Both the position numbers and the translations under genes were made by a program. DNA of 64,000 nucleotides. Origin: CADEEX01 sp964577955. GTDB lineage: Bacteria; Acidobacteriota; Vicinamibacteria; Vicinamibacterales; CAVVIG01. The stretch is from contig CAZOAZ010000023.1 in assembly GCA_964577955.1 (NCBI GenBank), positions 1 through 64,000 of the forward strand, in the 5' to 3' direction. Position 1 is the first letter of the stretch, and every line of letters begins with the position of its first letter. The notes beneath the pieces are model-generated. The model saw only the letters and a program-made list of their open reading frames with translations, ran no database searches and was not told where the DNA came from. Positions 7,733 through 15,839 of this stretch are shown piece by piece.

Positions 7733-8232
7733 CGCCGCCAGTCACGCCACGCGCGACCGATCGGTCCCGCAGCTGCAAAGACGATCGCGGCGAGCGCCAG
7801 CGTCGCCATCCAGAGCAGGAGCGCGACCCGGCTGCCGGTCACCGCTGAAGGATCCATGGCCGCACGCACGAGCGCGGCAACAAGGACGACCCACGCCGCG
7901 AGACGTACACGATTGGTGATCGAGAGCTGACCCGCACCGGCATCCCAGAAGCGGACGATCGCGCTCTCGCCCCAGGCAGCCGCTGCCGCGTGGGCCAGTC
8001 CGAGGATCCTTCTGCCGAGGAAGCTGTCCATCGACACGTCCACGAGCGTGTCGAAGGTGGAGGATGGCCTGCGGCTGGTGACCGTACGCCCAATCAGCGA
8101 CGACCGTCCGGACAGCGAGCGCGCGCCCAGCAGCACGACGCGGCAGACAAAGCTGTTGCGGACGACAGCCGCGGCGCGGCTTTCACGGCCGGCGGCGCCA
8201 AACTTTCCTGAAAGCGAATTAGTCGCGGCCAC
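7729..8232 (-). CDS. Hypothetical membrane protein
   Basis: A 167-residue protein of no recognised family. It begins at GTG 8232, overlapping the end of the DUF4330 gene by 14 bases, and ends in a 4-base overlap with the methyltransferase gene. The N-terminal half is basic and serine-rich (RSLSGRSSLIGRTV). The C-terminal half has two hydrophobic segments (VRLAAWVVLVAALV and VALLLWMATLALAAIVFAA), so it is probably an inner-membrane protein. Position within the tightly overlapped gene string supports it as real. Confidence 0.6.
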   Translation of the reverse strand: MAATNSLSGKFGAAGRESRAAAVVRNSFVCRVVLLGARSLSGRSSLIGRTVTSRRPSSTFDTLVDVSMDSFLGRRILGLAHAAAAAWGESAIVRFWDAGAGQLSITNRVRLAAWVVLVAALVRAAMDPSAVTGSRVALLLWMATLALAAIVFAAAGPIGRAWRDWRR

Positions 8233-9412
8233 TCTCGGATCGCGGTTCGAGGGTCAGAACGTTGCCAATCAGCTGATAGGTCGCGGTTTCGATCTGGATG
8301 TCGATGCCAGGCCGCACCGGGCGGTTTTCGAACGACCAGCCGTCCGCGGTGCGCGTCGCCGGCAGCCGGAACACGGCCTCGATGACGTTGATGCGCCCTT
8401 CGCGCAGATCGTTCTTGGTTTCGCCGACGAGTTCGCGCTCGACGCGCAGCGATTGGATGCGCGGCGTGAGCGTCCCGAACAGATCGCGTGGCGGCGCCGC
8501 CAGGTCGCGTTGGGCGAGCGCCAGCACTTCGGGCCGCACGACGGAGCGGATCCGGATGTCGATAGGCGCCGGGTTGTCCGGATAGACCTTCTGCACGACG
8601 AACGTGAGCGGACGCGTCTTGCGCGGCGCATCGGGTGCGGGCGGCGGCGCGGGCGGTGCCCCCGCGGGGGGCGGTTCGGGCGCGACGGCAATCGGCACCT
8701 CGAGTTCGGCGCCGACCACGACGCGTTTGTCCTTGAACATCAGCTCCTTGCCGGGAAGCCGGCCCTGGAGCCGCACCGCCGCGACGACCTGCTTTCGGCC
8801 GGCAACCTGCACGGCGACCGGATTGTTTTCGGCAAGCGCGATCGTGGCCGGACGCGGCGGCTGCACCGCCATCACCTCGAGCCACTCGTTCACGGGCACT
8901 GTGCTGTCGAGCACCGCGAGGAGCTTCGCGCCCTTCCTGATCTCGGCGACATCTTTGTCTTCGATCCGGTTGAACGATCCGACCACGACGACGGTCGCCA
9001 GCGGATCGTCGGGCACCACGACTTTCTCGGGCGGAAGGATCGTGATGTGCTGTCCGCGCGCCACTTCCTGCGCTTCGTCGAACAGGATCAGCTCATAGTC
9101 CCCTGGCGGCATTTCCGCCAGCCTCACCTGCGCGTGATCGGGCGTGGCAAAGAGATATTCGGCAGAGTTCTTGTTCATGAACGCCCGGAAGTACGGACGC
9201 AGGTTCGTGCCCTGCACATCCAGATAGGCGCCCTTGGCCGCCGCCACTTTGATTTCCTTGGGCGTGACGGCGGTGACGGTCGGCACCGGCGGCTGGAAGA
9301 GCAGGTACGCGGCGTAGCCGAGCGGGATCAGCAACAGCACGACCGCCGCGACGGCGGCGTCGATCAGATTGAGCTTGCCGAAGAGCCGGCCGCGATCATC
9401 GAGCAGTGGCAT
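8219..9412 (-). CDS. DUF4330 domain membrane-anchored protein
   Basis: This 397-residue protein opens with the DUF4330 signature (DDRGRLFGKLNLIDAAV) and a single transmembrane anchor (VAAVVLLLIPLGYAAYLLF). The rest should lie outside the membrane and is beta-rich, with an Ala/Pro linker (PEPPPAGAPPAPPPAP) near residues 230-250. DUF4330 proteins have no established activity but are found in polysaccharide loci. A structural or assembly role at the cell envelope is an inference. It starts at ATG 9412 and overlaps the upstream gene by 17 bases. Confidence 0.75.
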   Translation of the reverse strand: MPLLDDRGRLFGKLNLIDAAVAAVVLLLIPLGYAAYLLFQPPVPTVTAVTPKEIKVAAAKGAYLDVQGTNLRPYFRAFMNKNSAEYLFATPDHAQVRLAEMPPGDYELILFDEAQEVARGQHITILPPEKVVVPDDPLATVVVVGSFNRIEDKDVAEIRKGAKLLAVLDSTVPVNEWLEVMAVQPPRPATIALAENNPVAVQVAGRKQVVAAVRLQGRLPGKELMFKDKRVVVGAELEVPIAVAPEPPPAGAPPAPPPAPDAPRKTRPLTFVVQKVYPDNPAPIDIRIRSVVRPEVLALAQRDLAAPPRDLFGTLTPRIQSLRVERELVGETKNDLREGRINVIEAVFRLPATRTADGWSFENRPVRPGIDIQIETATYQLIGNVLTLEPRSESGRD

Positions 9413-10874
9413 ACGTCGAAGAGTGACTCAGGGCGTCGTCGGCCGGAGCCGTGGCGCGCGGACGAAAGTATAGTACGGCGGCTTCGGCGACCGCACAGAA
9501 GCCGAGCGCGCCGAGAAACAGGACGAACGGCACGACCATGTCGCGCATGCGGATGAACGTGCCGATATTGCCGCTCGGCAGCGAGATGATCGATCCGGCG
9601 ATCGCGATATAGCCGAAGAGCAGCCAGGTCAGCCATGGATTGCGGCGCAGCCCCGCGACGACGCCGGCGAACGCGAACACGATCGAGAGATACCACACCA
9701 CCATCTCGGGCAGGAATACGAGCGCCGGCCGCGACGACATCTGCCACGGCTTCGGCACCGTGGCAAAGCTCGCGATCGAGCGCAGCGCGTAGCGCGCGGC
9801 CTCTTCAGGCACCATGAACGACAGGTCGTTGTTGACCCACCAGCGTGTGTAGAAGTACGGATCGAGCGTTTTGTACCCGTAGCCTTGCGTGCCGACGTTG
9901 CCGATGTGAGTAACGGCGGCGGTTCGAAACTGGTACATCAATCGCTCCTGGATGTCCGGACGCTGAATGCCCTCGTAGCCGACGAGGAGCGCGAAGGCGA
10001 CCGCCCCGACGCAGAGCCACGCCCGCCACGTCGCGATTCTGGCGGCAATCCCGACGGCCATGCCGCCGGCCGTGACGATCCAGCCGATCGAACGGATCGT
10101 AGCCACGGCATTCGCCGCGAGCAGCGCAGGCACGACCGCCAGGACGCGCATCCACCAGCGCCGGCCGATGAAGATCGTCGCCGTCGACGCGAGCGCGACC
10201 GACGTCAGGAAGAAATACGCCGACTCCTTGAGCGCCGACATCGAGAAGATGAACAGCGACGGCAGCCACAGCACGAGCGCGAGACCCAGGCTGGACGGCG
10301 CCGCGCCGAACCACGGCCGCACGACTTTGAACAGCACGATGGCGCCGGCGACGTACAGCAGGATGTTGAAGAGATGCACGCTGTACGGCGAGGGACCAAA
10401 CAGCGCGTGCAGGAGCGCAAACGCATAGACGAGACCGGACTCGCCGTACTCCTGATAGGTGTAGATCCAGTCGGTGGGCGCAATCGGCACATCGAGGACG
10501 ATGTTCCGCAGCCAGAGCGCGCGCCACTGGATCAGCATCTCGTCGCCGATCATCAGACCGTACGGGACTTTGCTGTGATCGGTGGCCAGCACGAACACCG
10601 TCAGCGCGAGCGCCCGGGCCGCCAACGCCGCGCCAATCAGCGTCATCACGGCGGCGCGTTCGCGCCCCACGAGCCCGCGACCCGCCCAGACGACGAGCAG
10701 GCTGGCGAGGATCAGAAACCAGGTCGTGAACGGCGACAGCGCGTGGCTGACGCCGGCGAGAATCCCGAGCGCCGTGGCCCCACCCCAGGCCAGGGCATGC
10801 GACCGCGACGACACGGGGGGGACCACGTCGTCACCCCTCAATCCGGCTGAAGCCGGATCCCACAAACCTCTCAT
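9396..10874 (-). CDS. Polytopic membrane protein, GT39-like or polymerase-like
   Basis: A 492-residue protein with about ten hydrophobic helices and a short charged C-terminus. No catalytic motif is certain; the overall topology resembles lipid-linked-sugar glycosyltransferases (GT-C) and O-antigen polymerases. The ATG at 10874 overlaps the upstream stop as ATGA, but codons 2-16 are encoded by a CCGGCT palindrome (10841-10858). A GTG at 10826 just after the repeat would give VPPVSSRSHALAW... and may be the ancestral start. It is one of five such membrane proteins in the locus. Confidence 0.75.
   Translation of the reverse strand: MRGLWDPASAGLRGDDVVPPVSSRSHALAWGGATALGILAGVSHALSPFTTWFLILASLLVVWAGRGLVGRERAAVMTLIGAALAARALALTVFVLATDHSKVPYGLMIGDEMLIQWRALWLRNIVLDVPIAPTDWIYTYQEYGESGLVYAFALLHALFGPSPYSVHLFNILLYVAGAIVLFKVVRPWFGAAPSSLGLALVLWLPSLFIFSMSALKESAYFFLTSVALASTATIFIGRRWWMRVLAVVPALLAANAVATIRSIGWIVTAGGMAVGIAARIATWRAWLCVGAVAFALLVGYEGIQRPDIQERLMYQFRTAAVTHIGNVGTQGYGYKTLDPYFYTRWWVNNDLSFMVPEEAARYALRSIASFATVPKPWQMSSRPALVFLPEMVVWYLSIVFAFAGVVAGLRRNPWLTWLLFGYIAIAGSIISLPSGNIGTFIRMRDMVVPFVLFLGALGFCAVAEAAVLYFRPRATAPADDALSHSSTYATAR
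10841..10858. repeat. CCGGCT-type palindrome at a gene start
   Basis: ATCCGGCT-ga-AGCCGGAT lies within the first 12 codons of the 9396-10874 gene. The copy sits between a possible coupled ATG start and a downstream GTG. Confidence 0.6.
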
Positions 10875-12058
10875 GCAGGTTCAAGCATACGTTCGTACAG
10901 CCGGCGGATGTCGCCGACGAGCCGTGACTGGTCGAAGCGCCCGACGACGCTGGCCCGGGCCGCACGGCCGGTTGCGTCTCTCAGACCGGCGTCGCCGGCA
11001 AAACGTAACATCGCTTCCGTGAGTGCCGCGGCATCGCCGAACGGCACCAGCGTACCCTCGGCTGGCGACGTGATCACATCGCGGACGCCGCCGACGTCGG
11101 TGCTGACCGCGGCCACGCCCGCCGCCATCGCTTCGATCAGCGCCACCGGTGTCCCTTCGTTCCTCGACGTCAGCATGAAGATGTCGGTCGCGCCGTAGAT
11201 CACGTCGAGATCGCCGCGCCAGCCGAGAAACCGCACCGTCGCGTCCAGCCCCGCGGACTTCACCTGCTGTTCGAGCTCCGCCCGCAGTTCGCCGTCGCCG
11301 ACGATGAGCAGCCGCAGCCGTCCGTCACGCGCCAACGCCTGGCGAAATGCGTCGAGCAGCAGCCCGTGTTGTTTGATCGCGGTCAGCCGCCCGACGGTTG
11401 AAACAACGAGGGTGTCGGGCGCGATGTCGAGGACCGCTCGTGCGCGCAGTCGGTCGGCCGGCGCGACGCGCGCCAGCTTCTCGAGCTTGAAGCCAAGCGG
11501 CACGATGACGACGTTACGGCCGTCGCTGATCGCGTACGTCTTCACCAGGTCGTTCTGCACCTGCGCGGATATCGCGATCAGCCGATCGCTTCGTTTTCCT
11601 AGCCACCGTTCGACCGCGAGAAACACCTTGGTGCTCAAGCCGCCGAAGTACCCCTCGAAGACGTGACCGTGGTAGGTATGGACCATGCGCGTCCGTTGCG
11701 ATCGTCCCGTCGTCCAGTTGTAGGCGACCGCCGCCAGGCGGCCGAGCGCGCCGGCTTTGGCCATATGGGTGTGAACGATGTGCGGGCGCCAGCGGCGGAG
11801 GGCGCGATAGATGCGCCACAGCGCCCTGAGATCGCGCAGCGGCGAGACCGGCCGCACCAGGTCGTCCACATACTCCATCGTCACGCCGTCGGTCCCGATG
11901 AGACCGGTCATGTCGCCTTCGGCCTCGCCCAGTTTGCCGTGTATCAAGAGCGAGCTGAAGCCGGCGGCGCCGAGCTCACGACTGAGAGTGATGGCCTGAA
12001 TCGACGGACCGCCGATGTTGAGGCGGGTGATGATGCGGACGACCCGGCGCTCGCTCAC
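10871..12058 (-). CDS. Family 4 glycosyltransferase
   Basis: A 395-residue GT-B enzyme. The N-terminal domain opens with VVRIITRLNIGGPSIQAI, the acceptor-binding region contains HTHMAKAGALGR, and the C-terminal donor site has the family motif SRNEGTPVALIEAMAAG with the EX7E-type glutamates near residue 310. VGRLTAIKQ marks the start of the C-terminal Rossmann domain. It starts with GTG 12058 in a GTGA overlap with the amidotransferase upstream. It probably extends the lipid-linked glycan; the sugar is unknown. Confidence 0.9.
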   Translation of the reverse strand: MSERRVVRIITRLNIGGPSIQAITLSRELGAAGFSSLLIHGKLGEAEGDMTGLIGTDGVTMEYVDDLVRPVSPLRDLRALWRIYRALRRWRPHIVHTHMAKAGALGRLAAVAYNWTTGRSQRTRMVHTYHGHVFEGYFGGLSTKVFLAVERWLGKRSDRLIAISAQVQNDLVKTYAISDGRNVVIVPLGFKLEKLARVAPADRLRARAVLDIAPDTLVVSTVGRLTAIKQHGLLLDAFRQALARDGRLRLLIVGDGELRAELEQQVKSAGLDATVRFLGWRGDLDVIYGATDIFMLTSRNEGTPVALIEAMAAGVAAVSTDVGGVRDVITSPAEGTLVPFGDAAALTEAMLRFAGDAGLRDATGRAARASVVGRFDQSRLVGDIRRLYERMLEPA

Positions 12059-13986
12059 GCCGTGGCCGCTTCGCGCACGACGCCGCGCGTGGTCCAGTCC
12101 GAGAGCGAGCGGAGCCAGATCTCGAAGGTGAGGATGGTCCAGAGCTGCAGGCCGAGATCGGCGTCGCCGTTCAGATGGCGGGTGACCAGCCGGTGAACAT
12201 AGTCAGTCGACAGGTACTCGGGATAGCGGGCGTCCGGCGTCAGCAGCAGATCGGTGACCGCGTCGCGAAGCGCGCCTCTGAACCAGAGCCCGAACGGAAT
12301 TCCGAAGCCCATCTTGCCGCGGCGCTGAATCTGCGCTGGAATGAGGTCCGCAAAGGCCTCGCGCAGGATGATCTTGGTGCGGCCGCGCTGCAGCTTCATG
12401 TCGTCCGGCAGCGACGCGACGTATTCAATCAGCGCGGTGTCCAGGAACGGCGACCGCGCTTCCAGCGAGTTCGCCATCGTGCAGCGATCGACCTTGATCA
12501 GCAGATCGTCCAGCAGATACGTGTTGAAATTGATCTGCAAGACGCGGCTCAGCGTCGTCCGCCCGGCGGTGGCGTCCTCGAATCCGCGCAGATAGCGCAG
12601 ACGATCGACAACCGGCGTGGACTGTTTCAGCTCAGGTGAAAGCAGCACGTCGAGGTCGTCGTAGAACAGCCCCGACCAGCGTGTGATCCGCTCGTTGAGC
12701 GGCAGGCTCATCGCCGCGCTGAAGCGCTGTGCCCGCGAGAACCAGTGGCGCGCGGTCGGCCCCTCGGGAAGGATCGATGCCGCCGCCCGCACCACGGCGC
12801 GAATCGGCGACGGAATCCGTTCCGCCACCATCGCCGCATAAAAGCGCAGGTACCCGGCGAACAGCTCGTCGCCGCCGTCGCCATTCAACACGACGGTCAC
12901 CTGGCGCCTGGTCAGTTGCGAGACGAGATAGGTCGGCACTGCCGACGAATCGCCGAAGGGGCCGTCGTGATGCCAGACCAGCTTTTCAATGAGATCGAAC
13001 GCGGTGGGTTCGACGATGAACTCGGTGTGGTCGGTTTTGAAACGCGCCGCGGCAATGCGCGCGAAGGCCGTTTCGTCGTAGTCCGGGCTGTCCTTGAAAC
13101 CAATGCTGAACGTCTTGACCGGGCGATCGGTCAGACGACTCATCAACCCGACCACGACCGTCGAGTCCACTCCGCCGCTGAGGAACGCGCCGAGCGGAAC
13201 GTCCGACATCAGACGACGTTCGACCGCCGACGTCATGAGGTCGCGAATGGTCCTGACGACCACTTGCCGATCGGGCGGCGTCTGAACCTCCGAGGCTTTC
13301 GGGAACTTCAGCGACCAGTAGCGGCGCGAGGTCGTACGGCCGTGGCGATCGACGGTCATCACCGTGCCCGGTTCGACCTGCAGGACACCGCGATAAAGCG
13401 TCCGCGGGCACGGTGCGTAGCCATAGAGGAAGTAGTACGGCACCATCTCGCGATCGATCTCGAGACGGAGATCGCGAACCGGAAAGAGCGTTTTGATCTC
13501 CGACCCGAACAGCAGCCGGTGCGCGTCGTGGTAGTAGAACAGCGGCTTCTTGCCCGACCGATCGCGCGCCAGTGTCAGCCGACGCTCGCGTTCGTCCCAG
13601 ACGGCGATCGCGAACATGCCGTCGAGCCGATCGACGAAGGCCGGCCCGAGCTCTTCGTAGAGATGGACGATGACTTCGGTGTCGGTGCGCGAACGGAAGA
13701 TGTGGCCCTTGCGCAGGAGCTCTTCGCGGATCGGCGCGAAGTTGTAGATCTCGCCGTTGAAGACGACCTGCACCGAGCCGTCTTCGTTGGCCATCGGCTG
13801 TCTGCCGTTCTCGCTGAGGTCGACGATCGCGAGGCGGCGGAAGCCGAGGGCGGCGCGATGCGACGGCGAGAGGTAGACACCCTCAGAATCCGGGCCGCGG
13901 TGCACAATCTGATCGCGCATCGCGATCAGCCGCTCCGCGCTCACCGGCGCCTCGTCGAATCGCACTTCTCCGCAAATCCCACACAT
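12055..13986 (-). CDS. Asparagine synthase-like glutamine amidotransferase (first copy)
   Basis: A 643-residue, two-domain enzyme. The start is ATG 13986, which makes Cys2 (MCGICGEV) the N-terminal nucleophile of the class II glutaminase domain; RRLAIVDLSENGRQPMAN and FNGEIYNF follow. The synthetase domain has the ATP pyrophosphatase loop FLSGGVDSTVV near residue 260. In glycan loci such proteins (AsnB/WbpS-like) typically amidate uronic acids or amino-acid-type substituents; that role is inferred here. It is separated from a second copy by the fused transferase gene. Its start overlaps that gene's TGA as TGATG. Confidence 0.9.
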   Translation of the reverse strand: MCGICGEVRFDEAPVSAERLIAMRDQIVHRGPDSEGVYLSPSHRAALGFRRLAIVDLSENGRQPMANEDGSVQVVFNGEIYNFAPIREELLRKGHIFRSRTDTEVIVHLYEELGPAFVDRLDGMFAIAVWDERERRLTLARDRSGKKPLFYYHDAHRLLFGSEIKTLFPVRDLRLEIDREMVPYYFLYGYAPCPRTLYRGVLQVEPGTVMTVDRHGRTTSRRYWSLKFPKASEVQTPPDRQVVVRTIRDLMTSAVERRLMSDVPLGAFLSGGVDSTVVVGLMSRLTDRPVKTFSIGFKDSPDYDETAFARIAAARFKTDHTEFIVEPTAFDLIEKLVWHHDGPFGDSSAVPTYLVSQLTRRQVTVVLNGDGGDELFAGYLRFYAAMVAERIPSPIRAVVRAAASILPEGPTARHWFSRAQRFSAAMSLPLNERITRWSGLFYDDLDVLLSPELKQSTPVVDRLRYLRGFEDATAGRTTLSRVLQINFNTYLLDDLLIKVDRCTMANSLEARSPFLDTALIEYVASLPDDMKLQRGRTKIILREAFADLIPAQIQRRGKMGFGIPFGLWFRGALRDAVTDLLLTPDARYPEYLSTDYVHRLVTRHLNGDADLGLQLWTILTFEIWLRSLSDWTTRGVVREAATA

Positions 13987-15839
13987 CAGAGCCAGCCCTT
14001 CCACCAGTACCAGGCGATTGCCGCGTATTCGTGGGCCAGGCCGCGCAGCTGATCGAGGCTCGCGCCGCGATCGTGCGTGTAGAACTGCGTGTCCATCACC
14101 GGCGTCGGCGTCACGCTGAGCCCGGGCGCACGCTTCTTCCACACCAGCATCGCCCGGCGCATGTTGTACGGCGAGCTCACCAGCAGGATCCGCCGCCAGC
14201 CGTGCTTGTCGAGAACCGCCGCGACCTGTTCGGCGGCCTCGTAGGTGTTCGCGCCGGACGGCTCGAGCACGATCGCCGACGACGGCACGCCGAGGTTGAG
14301 CGCCAGGTCGCGCATGATCTCGGCTTCCTTGAACGCAAACACGTAGCCGGATTGAAAGATCATGCTGGGCGCAAAACCGCCGCGATAGAGATCGACGGCC
14401 TGCTTCACGCGCTCCTGATAGCCGCCGCCGGCCTGACCCGACTCACCCACGCCGCCGGCAAACACGACGATGGCATCGGCGGCTACGGGCGGCTGGCTCA
14501 GTCGGAGCGGCTCAGCCAGAACCCACGGCGTCGAGGTCTCGAAGGCCAGATACGCGATCAGGACAATCGCGAGGGCGGCGGCCAGCCCGCTGCGGGTCCG
14601 GCGATAGATCCGGCGCAGCCGGACTTCCCACGCGTCGCGCCGACGGCGCGCGCTTTCGAGGCGCTCTTCGACCAGCCCCGACATCCGCCGGATTCGCGCG
14701 TCCCAGCTGTTTTCCTTCGCCACGCTGATCCGCTGATCGCGCTCTTGCTTCGACGCGGGCTGCAGCGCCGCCTCGATCGCGCGCACGAACGCCGGTGCAT
14801 CGGACGCGACGGCCACGCGCGGTCCATGATCCTCATTGAACCGGCGGATCTCCGGCAGGTCGGTGGCCACGACCGGCAGCCCCATCGACAAGTACTCGTT
14901 CAACTTCGTCGGGTAGACGTTCGCGGTGTAGTCGCTCAGCACGTACGGCACGATGCCGACGTCGAACCCCTTGATGTATTTCGGGATCTCGTCATGCCCG
15001 CGCTTGCCGAGAAAGTGCAGGTTGGGAATGCCGGCGGCCTCGCCCAGCTCAGTCTGCAGCGGACCGACCATCGCGAACGTCGTCTTCGGCATCGCCTTCG
15101 CCGTCTGCGCGAGCAGCTGGAGATCCATCCACCGATGGATGCCGCCGATGTAGCCGACGATGGGACGCGCCAGCGCCGCCAGGTCCGCCGGCGGCGGCTC
15201 GGTCGATTCGCGGACCTGTTCAAACTTCCTGAAGCTGACGCCGAACGGAAAGAGGTGAACGCTCTTGCTGAACCGTGCGGCCCGCTCGCGCAGCTTCTCG
15301 GAGGTCACAAACACCAGATCGACTTCGGCGAACAGCCGCTGCTCGGAGTCGGTGATCCGCTGGGCCGCCTTCGAACTGGACGCGAAATCGTCGATGCAGT
15401 AGTACACCGACACGATCGGATCGAGACGCGGGATGGTTTCGCGAACCAGCGGCGTCGGCAGAAACGTCCAGACAATCGGCTGGTTGAAGCCGGCCGCCCG
15501 CATCCAGCGCCGCAGCGACCGCAGGAACAGGAACCGGTTGATGCGCCGGACAATCGGTGAATACGGAAACGGGAGCAGCAGCGGCGAGTAGATGAACAGC
15601 CGCTCGCGCTCGCTGCGGAAACCGTTGGTCCCGCGCCACCAGTTGCGGAGGCGCTGGCGGATTCGCGGCAGATCGCGGACCGACGGAGTCCGGACGCCGG
15701 TGTTCTCGACGAACAGGATCCGGTTTCCGTTCGCCGCGAGCGTCGACATGATTTCCTGGTGCCCCTGCCAGATGAACTGCCAGTCGATCGACGAAAAGCA
15801 CACGATGTCGTGGCCGCTGAGCATCGCCGGTTCGCTCAT
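13986..15839 (-). CDS. GT-B glycosyltransferase fused to a DUF218 (YdcF/SanA-like) domain
   Basis: The protein has 617 residues from ATG 15839 (ATGA overlap upstream). Residues 1 to about 420 form a GT-B transferase (DIVCFSSIDWQFIWQGHQ, VSVYYCIDDFASS, IVGYIGGIHRWMD, PTKLNEYLSMGLPVVATDLPE). A hydrophobic segment follows (GLAAALAIVLIAYLAFE, about 440-460), and then a DUF218 domain (ADAIVVFAGGVGESGQ, GANTYEAAEQV, ILLVSSPYNMRRA). DUF218 proteins such as ElyC/SanA lie at the membrane and affect envelope precursor use. The order implies a cytoplasmic transferase tethered to an extracytoplasmic DUF218 domain. I do not know this fusion as a standard family. Confidence 0.87.
   Translation of the reverse strand: MSEPAMLSGHDIVCFSSIDWQFIWQGHQEIMSTLAANGNRILFVENTGVRTPSVRDLPRIRQRLRNWWRGTNGFRSERERLFIYSPLLLPFPYSPIVRRINRFLFLRSLRRWMRAAGFNQPIVWTFLPTPLVRETIPRLDPIVSVYYCIDDFASSSKAAQRITDSEQRLFAEVDLVFVTSEKLRERAARFSKSVHLFPFGVSFRKFEQVRESTEPPPADLAALARPIVGYIGGIHRWMDLQLLAQTAKAMPKTTFAMVGPLQTELGEAAGIPNLHFLGKRGHDEIPKYIKGFDVGIVPYVLSDYTANVYPTKLNEYLSMGLPVVATDLPEIRRFNEDHGPRVAVASDAPAFVRAIEAALQPASKQERDQRISVAKENSWDARIRRMSGLVEERLESARRRRDAWEVRLRRIYRRTRSGLAAALAIVLIAYLAFETSTPWVLAEPLRLSQPPVAADAIVVFAGGVGESGQAGGGYQERVKQAVDLYRGGFAPSMIFQSGYVFAFKEAEIMRDLALNLGVPSSAIVLEPSGANTYEAAEQVAAVLDKHGWRRILLVSSPYNMRRAMLVWKKRAPGLSVTPTPVMDTQFYTHDRGASLDQLRGLAHEYAAIAWYWWKGWL

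Noticed and set aside
5540..7930. A 796-codon plus-strand open frame opposite the GT2 and methyltransferase genes
   Set aside because: It is Arg/Ala-rich with no domain, and lies antisense to two genes with clear motifs. High GC lengthens non-coding frames.
12055..14142. A 695-codon reading of the first asparagine-synthase-like gene
   Set aside because: The class II glutaminase must start at Cys2, which fixes the start at 13986.
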